A DNA stretch of 45,981 nt from Allorhizobium borbori (GTDB taxonomy: Bacteria > Pseudomonadota > Alphaproteobacteria > Rhizobiales > Rhizobiaceae): NCBI RefSeq assembly GCF_014196535.1, contig NZ_JACIDU010000022.1, positions 1-45,981 on the forward strand, in the 5' to 3' direction. Under the pieces are notes generated by a model, which ran no database searches, had not been told where the DNA came from, and worked only from the letters and a program-made list of their open reading frames with translations. The position numbers were made by a program, and so were the translations under genes. This document shows positions 7,855-14,960 of this stretch, one piece after another; the first letter of the stretch is position 1, and each line of letters starts with the position of its first letter.

Positions 7855-8493
7855 TCAACTCGCGGGGCGCGGATCGTCGCGGAATGCCGTCGCGATCACC
7901 GAAGGGCGTTCGCTGAAGCCCTGATGCCAGGCCGCCAGGGCCGGTCGTCCCTCACGCCACTGATCGGCTGCGAAGCGGAAATCGAGGTAACAAAGCGCCA
8001 CGCCGATTGCCAGATGACCGGCATCGAAAGGCCGCGCCTCAAGGTTCGGAACATGCGCCTCCAGCCAGTCAAGCACCGCATTCGCCTTCTTCCTGCAGGT
8101 GGCGATAATCCGTTCGTCGCGCTTGTCGTCCGGGCGCAAAACCGCCTCGATCAACCGCGTCATGGCAATATCGATCAACCCCGTACCGATGGCATCGTCG
8201 CGCAGGGCGACGAGACGCGCTTCGGGGTCGGATGGCAACAGAGTAACCGCTCCTCCGGCCTGCTGATCCGCCCATTCGATGATGACGCGTGAATCGACCA
8301 GTACCGGTTCGCCTTCCCGCTCCAATGTCGGAATCTTGGCCAGTGGATTGACCGGAAAGAAGCTTTCCGGCGGAAAGATCGGATCAGCGAGGGTCCGCAC
8401 GGTCTCAACCTGATCGGCTATCCCCTTTTCGTGCAGCGCCACCATAACCTTGCGGACATAAGGCGAGCGCGGCGACCAGTGCAGTCGGTTCAT
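7855..8493 (-). CDS. Glutathione S-transferase family protein
   Basis: A 212-residue protein with a thioredoxin-like N-terminal domain (LHWSPRSPYVRKVMVALHEKG, then VNPLAKIPTLEREGEPVLVDSRVIIEWAD) containing the GST cis-proline and Ser-Arg glutathione contacts. An all-alpha C-terminal domain follows. The start ATG at 8491-8493 has GGGAGGAATTGAA before it; ATGs further upstream lack a ribosome site. It is the last gene of the operon that starts with a thiolase at 14048. GSTs of this kind act as isomerases (maleylacetoacetate type), dehalogenases or detoxifiers. In a CoA-based catabolic operon it may protect against, or isomerise, a reactive unsaturated intermediate; no substrate can be assigned. 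Confidence 0.85.
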   Translation of the reverse strand: MNRLHWSPRSPYVRKVMVALHEKGIADQVETVRTLADPIFPPESFFPVNPLAKIPTLEREGEPVLVDSRVIIEWADQQAGGAVTLLPSDPEARLVALRDDAIGTGLIDIAMTRLIEAVLRPDDKRDERIIATCRKKANAVLDWLEAHVPNLEARPFDAGHLAIGVALCYLDFRFAADQWREGRPALAAWHQGFSERPSVIATAFRDDPRPAS

Positions 8494-8529
8494 TTCAATT
8501 CCTCCCATTGTTTCCATCCGTCCGGGCCT

Positions 8530-9684
8530 TCAGCGCCAGGCGCTGATGCCCGTCAATTCCCGGCCATGGATAAGCGCGAGAATGCCCTGGGTGCCATCCG
8601 GCACCTGGAACACGCGCGCGTCCTGCCAAAGCTGCGCCAGACCGAGTTCCTCCGTGATCCCCATTCCGCCGCAAATATGCATTGCCTTGTTGATTACATC
8701 GACAGCGGCCTGCGTCGCCAGCCGTTTCGCCATGGCCGAAACACCATTGCCCCGGCGCCCCGAATCGAGATTGGCAAGCGCCATCAGGCAGGTCAGGCGC
8801 GCGCTGACCAGAGCGGCCTCCATATCGGATAATTCCTGCTGTATCAGTTGGCGCGCCGCGAGCGGTGCTCCAAACTGCCGGCGGTCCATGGCGTGCTGCA
8901 TGGCGACGTCGAACGCACGCCGGGCGATTGCAAGCGTCATGAGCCCGATCAGCGGCCGGTTGGCATTCCACACGATGGTCATGTATTTGCCGGCATCGCC
9001 CGGCTCGCCGATGAGGTGATCCAGCGGCACCTCCGTGCGATCGAACACCACTTCGCAGAGGTGCCCCTGTTTGAGACCGGCCAGAGCGGTTTCATGCAGT
9101 CCGACCCGGGCCTTGGCCAGATCGACAAAAACGCGCTGCGGAATGGGTCGCCCCTGTTCGTCATTGCCAGTGGAGCAGGACACGACCATGCAGTCGCAGA
9201 TCGACGCGTTGGTGATCCACATCTTGGTGCCGGTTATGAATGCCCGGTCGCCCTCGATTTCCAGCCGCGTGGAAACGGCATTGGAATCCGATCCCGCATT
9301 CGGCTCGGAATTCGCGGTGCAGATGATCTTCCGGCCCGCAATGAAGTCCGGCAGGTAATGGTTGCGAAGGGCTTCATTGGCGCCAGCGCTGAAGCGGGTC
9401 ATCGAGCCGTCATGGGAAAGAAGCGACAGGGCGATGGCCGGCGGCAACTGTTCCATCACCAGACCGTAACTCAGCATGGAAAGGCCGGAGCCACCCAGTT
9501 CCTCCGGCAACCGCGCGGCGGCAATGCCGAACCCGGCCAGATGTTCGTAGATTTCCAGCATCGCCGATTTCGGCAGCGGCTTGTCCTTGTCGTGACGGTC
9601 CAAAATGGGCTGGAGCGTGTCGGCAGACATGCGCCGCACCGATTCCACAAGGATTTCCTGTTCTTCGTCGAGTTCAAAATTCAT
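8530..9684 (-). CDS. Acyl-CoA dehydrogenase family protein with Asp at the catalytic position
   Basis: A 384-residue flavoprotein with the standard three-domain layout: N-terminal helical LDEEQEILVESVRR, middle-domain ANSEPNAGSDSNAVSTRLE and TGTKMWITNAS, and C-terminal HICGGMGITEELGLAQLWQDARV. The loop that normally reads YEGT reads VPDGTQG, so Asp363 stands where Glu is usual. Asp at an equivalent position has been reported for some alicyclic acyl-CoA dehydrogenases, so substrate geometry may be unusual. The start ATG at 9682-9684 has only a weak GGAACG ribosome site. It lies 36 bp before the GST-like gene and about 50 bp after the enoyl-CoA hydratase, inside the operon. Expected role: alpha,beta-dehydrogenation of the imported acid's CoA ester. 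Confidence 0.88.
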   Translation of the reverse strand: MNFELDEEQEILVESVRRMSADTLQPILDRHDKDKPLPKSAMLEIYEHLAGFGIAAARLPEELGGSGLSMLSYGLVMEQLPPAIALSLLSHDGSMTRFSAGANEALRNHYLPDFIAGRKIICTANSEPNAGSDSNAVSTRLEIEGDRAFITGTKMWITNASICDCMVVSCSTGNDEQGRPIPQRVFVDLAKARVGLHETALAGLKQGHLCEVVFDRTEVPLDHLIGEPGDAGKYMTIVWNANRPLIGLMTLAIARRAFDVAMQHAMDRRQFGAPLAARQLIQQELSDMEAALVSARLTCLMALANLDSGRRGNGVSAMAKRLATQAAVDVINKAMHICGGMGITEELGLAQLWQDARVFQVPDGTQGILALIHGRELTGISAWR

Positions 9685-9735
9685 CGTTTCGTTCCGTAAT
9701 CGGGGGAAGATTGGTCAAGTCACCGGCCGGGCGTG

Positions 9736-10539
9736 TCATCGGCCCGCATAGGCTGGCTTGCGCTTTTCCGCGAAGGCTCTGCGCCCCTCGATCCTGTCCG
9801 CGCTATCGCGCAGAAGGCCCCAGCCGGCATTCGAGTGAGCAACGAAATCACGCGGGGCCATATGGGCCGTCTCCAGCGCCAGCTTCTTGACCATCTGCAC
9901 CGCGAGCGGGCCGTTGGCGGCGATTTTCGCGGCCAGGTCGAAAGCGGTTTGCAGAAGGGCATCGCCCGGCACGACATCGCTGACGAGCCCGATCCGCAGC
10001 GCCTCGTCGGCCTTGATGCGCCCGCCCGTCAGCGCCAGCTTCATCGCATGGGCGGCAGGCAGCGCCCGCAGCAGATATTGCACGCCGCCGACTGCCGGCA
10101 CACTGGCGACAGTCACTTCCGGCAAGGCAAAGCTCGCCGTCTCGCTGGCAATCCGCAGGTCGCATTGCAGGGCAAGCTCCAGTCCGCCCCCAAGGCAATA
10201 GCCATTGATGGCCGCGATGACGGGCTTCCATAGATCGAGATCGTTCAGGTCCAGCAAACGGGTATAGCCACCCAGATCGGCCTCAGCCTCGCGGCTCTTC
10301 AACACGCCCGCGGCAAACGAGGTTTCCGCCGGCATCGTCGCCTTCAGATTGGCGCCGGTGCTGAAAGCCTTTTCCCCTGTTCCCGTCACGATGATGCAAC
10401 GGATGTTGTCGTCATCGCGGCAATCGGCAAGATGCCGGCGCAGGCTGCGCAGTTCCTCGACCGTCAGGGCATTCATGGAATCAGGCGCATTCAGTTCGAG
10501 AACGGCAATGTGCCCGGTATCTTTTCTCTCCACGCTCAT
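9736..10539 (-). CDS. Enoyl-CoA hydratase/isomerase family protein
   Basis: A 267-residue crotonase-fold protein. It has the oxyanion-hole and CoA-binding segments (FSTGANLKAT, then AAINGYCLGGGLELALQCDLRIAS) and both catalytic glutamates of classical enoyl-CoA hydratases, in GGGLELAL and FALPEVTV, so hydratase activity is plausible. It ends with the usual RRAFAEKRKPAYAGR tail. I start at ATG 10539 because AAGGAAG lies nine bases before it; an ATG at 10557 would instead overlap the SDR stop codon as ATGA and cannot be excluded. Role: hydration of the enoyl-CoA made by the neighbouring acyl-CoA dehydrogenase, ahead of oxidation by the SDR and cleavage by a thiolase. Confidence 0.9.
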   Translation of the reverse strand: MSVERKDTGHIAVLELNAPDSMNALTVEELRSLRRHLADCRDDDNIRCIIVTGTGEKAFSTGANLKATMPAETSFAAGVLKSREAEADLGGYTRLLDLNDLDLWKPVIAAINGYCLGGGLELALQCDLRIASETASFALPEVTVASVPAVGGVQYLLRALPAAHAMKLALTGGRIKADEALRIGLVSDVVPGDALLQTAFDLAAKIAANGPLAVQMVKKLALETAHMAPRDFVAHSNAGWGLLRDSADRIEGRRAFAEKRKPAYAGR

Positions 10540-10553
10540 TCGTCCGCTTCCTT

Positions 10554-11297
10554 TCATACGCTGGGGCTGGAAAGCGAGCGGCCACCGCACACATAGAGCA
10601 GTTGGCCAGTCACATAGCTGTTGTCAGGGTCAGCGAAAAACAGAACCGCCTTCGCGATGTCGTCCGGCTGACCGATACGGCCAACCGGCACGGTCTTCTT
10701 GAGCTTGTCGCGCACCTCATCGGCATAGCTGAGAAGAAGCGGCGTCTCGACGATACCCGGTGCAATGGCATTGACCGTAATGCCCTTGCTGGCCAGTTCC
10801 AGCGCCAGCGTGCGGGTCAGGCTCACCACGCCCCCCTTGGACGCCGAATAGTTCGCCTGCCCGAACCCGCCGAGCCAGGCACGGGAGGAAATGTTGACGA
10901 TGCGCCCGAACCCCGCTTCGATCATGCCCGGCACGACGGCGCGGCAGCAGAGAAACTGCGACTTGAGGTTCACGGAAAGAACGAAGTCCCAATCCTCCTC
11001 GCTCATGTTGACGATGCGCTTGTCGCGGGAGACACCGGCATTGTTCACCAGAAGCGAAGGGGTATTGCCCTGTTCCTTGAGCGCTTCGACTGCCGCCGAC
11101 ACCGCCTCTCCGGAGGTGACATCGACCGTCTGCGGCAACAGACGTCCGGCATCCGGCCCTGCCTCGACGACCAGAGCATCGAGTGCCTCCGGATCACGGT
11201 CCCACACCGAAACCGTCCATCCCTTGTCCAGCAGGGCACGGGAAATGGCACGCCCGATGCCCTGCGCCCCGCCCGTCACGATGGCTGTCCGTTCCAT
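10554..11297 (-). CDS. Short-chain dehydrogenase/reductase (FabG-like, probable 3-hydroxyacyl-CoA dehydrogenase)
   Basis: A 247-residue classical SDR. The cofactor site is TGGAQGIG at residues 8-15, followed by DRDPEALD, then NNAG (85-88). The catalytic set is Ser137/138 in NISSR, Tyr150 and Lys154 in YSASK. The start at ATG 11297 has GAGGAGG six bases upstream. An Asp after beta-strand 2 (VWDRD) favours NAD over NADP. It ends just before the enoyl-CoA hydratase and begins 11 bp after the thiolase-like gene. In this setting oxidation of a 3-hydroxyacyl-CoA to a 3-oxoacyl-CoA is the obvious step. A ring-alcohol dehydrogenase role is a reasonable alternative. Confidence 0.88.
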   Translation of the reverse strand: MERTAIVTGGAQGIGRAISRALLDKGWTVSVWDRDPEALDALVVEAGPDAGRLLPQTVDVTSGEAVSAAVEALKEQGNTPSLLVNNAGVSRDKRIVNMSEEDWDFVLSVNLKSQFLCCRAVVPGMIEAGFGRIVNISSRAWLGGFGQANYSASKGGVVSLTRTLALELASKGITVNAIAPGIVETPLLLSYADEVRDKLKKTVPVGRIGQPDDIAKAVLFFADPDNSYVTGQLLYVCGGRSLSSPSV

Positions 11298-11308
11298 GGC
11301 CGACCTCC

Positions 11309-12481
11309 TCAAACCGAAAGAATGGTGACGCAGGCAACGGCGGAATCGCCGGCAAGCTGGCCGCCATTGTTTTCCGCCATAGCGACCCGGGCACCTTCAC
11401 GCTGGCGTGGTCCGCTTTGTCCCCTGAGTTGCTGGGTCAACTCCACGATCTGGGCCGCACCGGTCGCGCCGATCGGGTGGCCACGGCTCAACAACCCGCC
11501 GCTCGGGTTGACCGGTACCCGCCCGCCGATATCCGTTGCACCGGAGCGCAGAAGCCCGATGGCGCCGCCCGGTTCGCAAAGCCCGATATTCTCGTAGTGG
11601 ATGAGTTCGGCTGGGGCGGAGGCGTCGTGCAGTTCCACCACATCGAGATCCTGCGGACCGAGACCGGCAATTTCATAGGCCTTGCGCGAGGCGGTGACGG
11701 CCACCGGCTCGCGCTCACCGGAGGTTCTGGCCGTGACGACCGCCGACGCACGAACGCGAACCGGCTTGACCGCAAGCTTGCGGGCAAAGTCGTCGGAGCA
11801 CAGCAGGATGGCCGCAGCCCCGTCCCCGATGGACGAGCACATGAAAAGTGTCAGCGGATCGCTGATCATCCGGCTTGCCAGCACCTCTTCCACGCTCGTC
11901 TCGTTGCGAAACTGCGCTACGGGATTGAGATGACCGGCCCGCCGGCTCTTGACCACGACGCGGGCAAAGTCTTCCCGCGTTCCGCCGGTCGCTTCCATCC
12001 ATTTGCGCGCCTTGGCGGCGTAAAGGTCCATGAACAGCGACCCGCTTCCGGCCTGATAGCCTTCCGGCAGCGGTTCCTCCAGATCGACCGCGCGGGCGAA
12101 AACCTCGAAGGAAACCCGCTTGTCTTCATGCGACAGCCTTTCGCAACCCACGACAAGCGCCGTTTCGGCCTGGCCGCTGGCAATCGTCAGCCAGGCAAGG
12201 TGGAATGCGCTGCTGCTGGAAGCGCAGGCGTTCTCGATGTTGAACATCGGTTTGCCATCCAGCCCGGTATTGCGTAGCGCCGCCTCGGCGCGGATCATTT
12301 CCTGACCGGTGACCAGACCGGCGGCCGCGTTGCCAAAGAACACCTGGTCGACCTGATGCGGTTGCACACCGGCATCGCTCAGGGCCGCGCTCACGGCTTC
12401 CTCCGAAAACGATTTCAGATTGCGCTCCAGAAATTTTCCGAAACGGGTAATGCCGACGCCGGCAACGATAACTTCTCTCAT
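11309..12481 (-). CDS. SCPx-type thiolase-like protein
   Basis: A 390-residue thiolase-fold protein of the SCPx/sterol-carrier type. The nucleophile is Cys86 in NIENACASSSSAF. The HDAS motif (VELHDASAPAELIHYENIGLC) and the GHPIGATG histidine are present. The second cysteine loop of biosynthetic thiolases (CxGGG) is replaced by AENNGG, as usual in this subgroup. Members cleave branched or cyclic 3-oxoacyl-CoAs, for example sterol side chains, or act in retro-aldol reactions with partner proteins. GAGGGAAGAGAGAC precedes the ATG at 12479-12481. The operon also holds a classical thiolase (12852-14048), so two different C-C cleavages, or one on a branched substrate, are likely. Confidence 0.86.
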   Translation of the reverse strand: MREVIVAGVGITRFGKFLERNLKSFSEEAVSAALSDAGVQPHQVDQVFFGNAAAGLVTGQEMIRAEAALRNTGLDGKPMFNIENACASSSSAFHLAWLTIASGQAETALVVGCERLSHEDKRVSFEVFARAVDLEEPLPEGYQAGSGSLFMDLYAAKARKWMEATGGTREDFARVVVKSRRAGHLNPVAQFRNETSVEEVLASRMISDPLTLFMCSSIGDGAAAILLCSDDFARKLAVKPVRVRASAVVTARTSGEREPVAVTASRKAYEIAGLGPQDLDVVELHDASAPAELIHYENIGLCEPGGAIGLLRSGATDIGGRVPVNPSGGLLSRGHPIGATGAAQIVELTQQLRGQSGPRQREGARVAMAENNGGQLAGDSAVACVTILSV

Positions 12482-12530
12482 GTCTCTCTTCCCTCAATCG
12501 CGTGAAGCGGGTGCCCGAAGGGCCTGTCCG

Positions 12531-12824
12531 CTATTCGGCGCCCTGCACCGCCCAGACGTCGAGAACGCCCAGACCATCGCGCAATGGCTTGATTTCATTT
12601 TGATATTCAGTGGAACGCCAGAACCGGTCGATGGCTTCGAGCGATGGAAACCGGAACAGCGTGAAACGGTCGTGAGCGAAATCGCCCTCAAGTACCCGCG
12701 CCTGCCCGCGGCGCACGACATATTCACCGCCATGCCGGGCAATGCAGTCCGCGACGCGCGCCTGATAGGGCTCCCATCCTTCGGTGCTGATGACTTTTGT
12801 CAGCACGGCCATATAGGCAACCAT
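12531..12824 (-). CDS. DUF1330 family protein
   Basis: A 97-residue protein with the DUF1330 ferredoxin-like pattern: MVAYMAVLTKVISTEGWEPY at the start, HGGEYVVRRGQARVLEGDF in the middle, and FRFPSLEAIDRFWRSTEYQ with the conserved FPS and W-S-EY elements. The function of the family is not established; members recur in catabolic operons. The ribosome site GGAGGAGAAAGCG precedes the ATG at 12822-12824. It lies between two thiolase genes on the same strand and is clearly part of that operon. A small dimeric enzyme or an intermediate-handling protein are possibilities, without direct evidence here. Confidence 0.85.
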   Translation of the reverse strand: MVAYMAVLTKVISTEGWEPYQARVADCIARHGGEYVVRRGQARVLEGDFAHDRFTLFRFPSLEAIDRFWRSTEYQNEIKPLRDGLGVLDVWAVQGAE

Positions 12825-12851
12825 CGCTTTCTCCTCCGCCTCCTGAGGTGC

Positions 12852-14048
12852 TCAAACCCGCTCGAACAGCGCGGCCATGCCCATGCCACCGCCAATGCAC
12901 ATGGTCTCGAGCCCGTAACGGGCCTTTCGCCGGTCCATTTCGTGCAGCAGGGTGGCAAGCATGCGAATGCCGGTCGCGCCGATGGGGTGCCCCAGTGAAA
13001 TGCCGGAACCGTTGACGTTCACCCGATCGAAATCATCGATTTCAAGCGCCTTCAGAACCGCGAGCGCCTGCGTTGCAAACGCCTCGTTCAGTTCGATCAG
13101 ATCGATCCTGTCGAGCGAAACACCTGTCCGTTCAAGCACACGTCTCGTTGCCGGTACCGGACCGATGCCCATCCGGTTCGGCTCCACACCGACCGCCGAC
13201 CATCCTGCAAGGCGTGCCATTGGCTGAAGGTCATGCTGCTTCAGATAGTCTTCACTGACGACAAGGCAGGCGGCGGCGGCATCGTTTTGCTGGCTGGAAT
13301 TCCCCGCCGTGCAAACGCCCTGCGGCAACAGTGTCGGCAACCGTGCCAACTGCGCCTCGTTACTGTCTTCGCGGATACCTTCATCCTGTGCGAACAGGGT
13401 CGTCTCACCCTTGCGACCGGGCACCGCGACAGGAACGACCTCGGACTCAAACCGCTTTTCCCGCCAGGCGGCGGCCGCCAGTTGGTGGCTGCGCACGGCG
13501 AAGGCATCGGCCTCTTCACGCGAAATGCCATAGTCACGCGCCAGATTGTCCGCTGTCTCCGGCATGCCGGAAATCTGCCCGAACCGCTCCACAGGCTGCG
13601 ACTTTACCCGCCCCCGGTCGAGCCGGTCGTGGAACTGGACGCTCCCCATCCGGTGGCCCCAGCGCATGTCGATCGTGTAGAACTCGATGTTGCTCATGCT
13701 CTCGACGCCGACCGCCAGAACGGCATCCGCCTGACCGGTCTGGACCTGCATGGCCGCAGTCACCACGGCCTGAAGGCCGGAGCCGCAACGCCGGTCGAGT
13801 GTGAAGCCCGGCACTTCGATCGGCAGCCCCGCCGCCAGAGCGCCATAACGCCCGATGCAAGGCGCTTCGCTGGAGGCATAAGACTGCGAAGCCACGACAT
13901 CGCCGATGGTTTCGGGGGGAATGCCGGTCTGCTTCAGCAAAGCCTGTATGATGTGAACCATCAGCGCGTCGGCCGTCAGAGGTCGCAGGGCGCCGCCGAA
14001 ACGCCCGATAGGCGTGCGCAGGGGAGAGACGATGAAAGCGTCCTTCAT
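12852..14048 (-). CDS. Thiolase (acetyl-CoA acyltransferase, PcaF/PhaA-like)
   Basis: A 398-residue classical degradative or biosynthetic thiolase. It has nucleophile Cys88 in LDRRCGSGLQAV, the NEAFA motif, the catalytic His in GHPIGATG, and the second Cys in CIGGGMGMA. The start ATG at 14046-14048 follows GGGGAGGCAGGC. It is the first gene of the seven-gene operon, and operator D (14094-14118) ends 46 bp before it. With the two-subunit 3-oxoadipate-type CoA-transferase in the same regulon, thiolytic cleavage of 3-oxoadipyl-CoA or a related 3-oxoacyl-CoA to acetyl-CoA and a shorter acyl-CoA is the likely step. Substrate length cannot be set from sequence. Confidence 0.9.
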   Translation of the reverse strand: MKDAFIVSPLRTPIGRFGGALRPLTADALMVHIIQALLKQTGIPPETIGDVVASQSYASSEAPCIGRYGALAAGLPIEVPGFTLDRRCGSGLQAVVTAAMQVQTGQADAVLAVGVESMSNIEFYTIDMRWGHRMGSVQFHDRLDRGRVKSQPVERFGQISGMPETADNLARDYGISREEADAFAVRSHQLAAAAWREKRFESEVVPVAVPGRKGETTLFAQDEGIREDSNEAQLARLPTLLPQGVCTAGNSSQQNDAAAACLVVSEDYLKQHDLQPMARLAGWSAVGVEPNRMGIGPVPATRRVLERTGVSLDRIDLIELNEAFATQALAVLKALEIDDFDRVNVNGSGISLGHPIGATGIRMLATLLHEMDRRKARYGLETMCIGGGMGMAALFERV

Positions 14049-14093
14049 GCCTGCCTCCCCGACCGTTCGGCAAATGCCGGCTGCACTTCCATT

Positions 14094-14118
14094 TGTTCGG
14101 TTAATGGACTTTTGTTCG
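14094..14118 (-). promoter_or_regulatory. IclR-type operator D, upstream of the thiolase operon
   Basis: Half-sites TGTTCG (14094-14099), TGGACT (14105-14110, degenerate) and TGTTCG (14113-14118) keep exactly the 5-bp and 2-bp spacers of the three other copies. The site ends 46 bp before the thiolase start codon. A -10-like CAAAAT lies directly upstream on the minus strand, with no strong -35. It is the weakest of the four sites because of the middle half-site, but the spacing match is exact. Confidence 0.65.
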
Positions 14119-14216
14119 CATTTTGCAAAGGGTAGACTCCCCCGTTCATTCCGTCTTTCGAGTGGTTCATTCCACCTGTCAGGGAAGGCCCGATCCTGGG
14201 TCTTCGACAGGAAGAG

Positions 14217-14234
14217 CCGGCGCCGCAGCGCCGG
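14217..14234 (-). terminator. Hairpin after the liv operon
   Basis: A perfect 7-bp GC stem, CCGGCGC (14217-14223) and GCGCCGG (14228-14234), with a 4-nt loop lies 16 bp after the livF stop codon, in the right place to end the liv transcript before the thiolase promoter region. The following bases on the minus strand are CTCTTCCTG, only weakly T-rich, so factor-independent termination is uncertain. Confidence 0.4.
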
Positions 14235-14249
14235 GAAAATGCCAGAAGT

Positions 14250-14960
14250 TCAGAAAAGCTCCACCAGACGTGCATGGTCATTCAGCGGGGCGGGATCGCC
14301 TTCGTAAATCACTCCGCCAGTCTTCAGAACCATGACGCGATCGGCGATGGGCAGTGAATATTTGATGTTCTGCTCCACCACGATGACCGAAGCGTCGAAG
14401 CGCGCCTTGATCTCGGCAATCGACTCCATCACTCGCCCCACGAGATTGGGAGCAAGGCCGATGGACGGCTCATCGAGGATCAGGACACGCGGCCCATGCA
14501 TCAGCGCCATGCCGATGGCCAACATCTGCTTCTGCCCGCCCGAAAACGTCCCGGCAATCTGCCCGGCACGGTCGCGGAGAATGGGAAACATCCCGTAGAT
14601 CTCCTCGATCCGCTTTTTCTTCTTGGCGGTATCGGCATCGACGAAACCGCCCAGCTCCAGATTGTCGCGCACCGTCAGGCTGGGAAAAATGCCATGCCCC
14701 TGCGGCACGAAGGCAATGCCCTCGGCCACATTGCGGGCCGGAATACGCCCGGTGATCGCGTGCCCGTCGTAGAACACCTCGCCCGACATGGGCTTCAGCA
14801 GGCCGAAAATCGCCCGCATCAGCGTCGTCTTGCCAGCGCCGTTGTGCCCCAGCACGAGAAGCGTCTCCCCGTGCGCAAGGCGAAGGTCTATACCCTGAAC
14901 GGCTTTCTTCTTGCCGTAGCCTGCGCTCAGACCCCTTGTTTCCAGAATGGGACCGGTCAT
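14250..14960 (-). CDS. livF: Branched-chain-amino-acid-type ABC transporter ATP-binding protein LivF
   Basis: A 236-residue single-domain ATPase. Walker A is GHNGAGKTT (residues 38-46), the Q-loop is FVPQGHGIFPSLTVRDNLELG, the signature is FSGGQKQMLAIGMAL, Walker B is VLILDEPSIGLAP, and the H-loop region reads VIVVEQN. Glu-Gln in place of the usual His after the D-loop is typical of LivF. The ATG overlaps the stop of the LivM-LivG fusion gene as ATGA. In this locus it energises uptake of the regulon's substrate; Liv-type systems often import aromatic or dicarboxylic acids instead of amino acids. The gene is last in the four-gene importer operon started by the binding protein at 18783. Confidence 0.93.
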   Translation of the reverse strand: MTGPILETRGLSAGYGKKKAVQGIDLRLAHGETLLVLGHNGAGKTTLMRAIFGLLKPMSGEVFYDGHAITGRIPARNVAEGIAFVPQGHGIFPSLTVRDNLELGGFVDADTAKKKKRIEEIYGMFPILRDRAGQIAGTFSGGQKQMLAIGMALMHGPRVLILDEPSIGLAPNLVGRVMESIAEIKARFDASVIVVEQNIKYSLPIADRVMVLKTGGVIYEGDPAPLNDHARLVELF

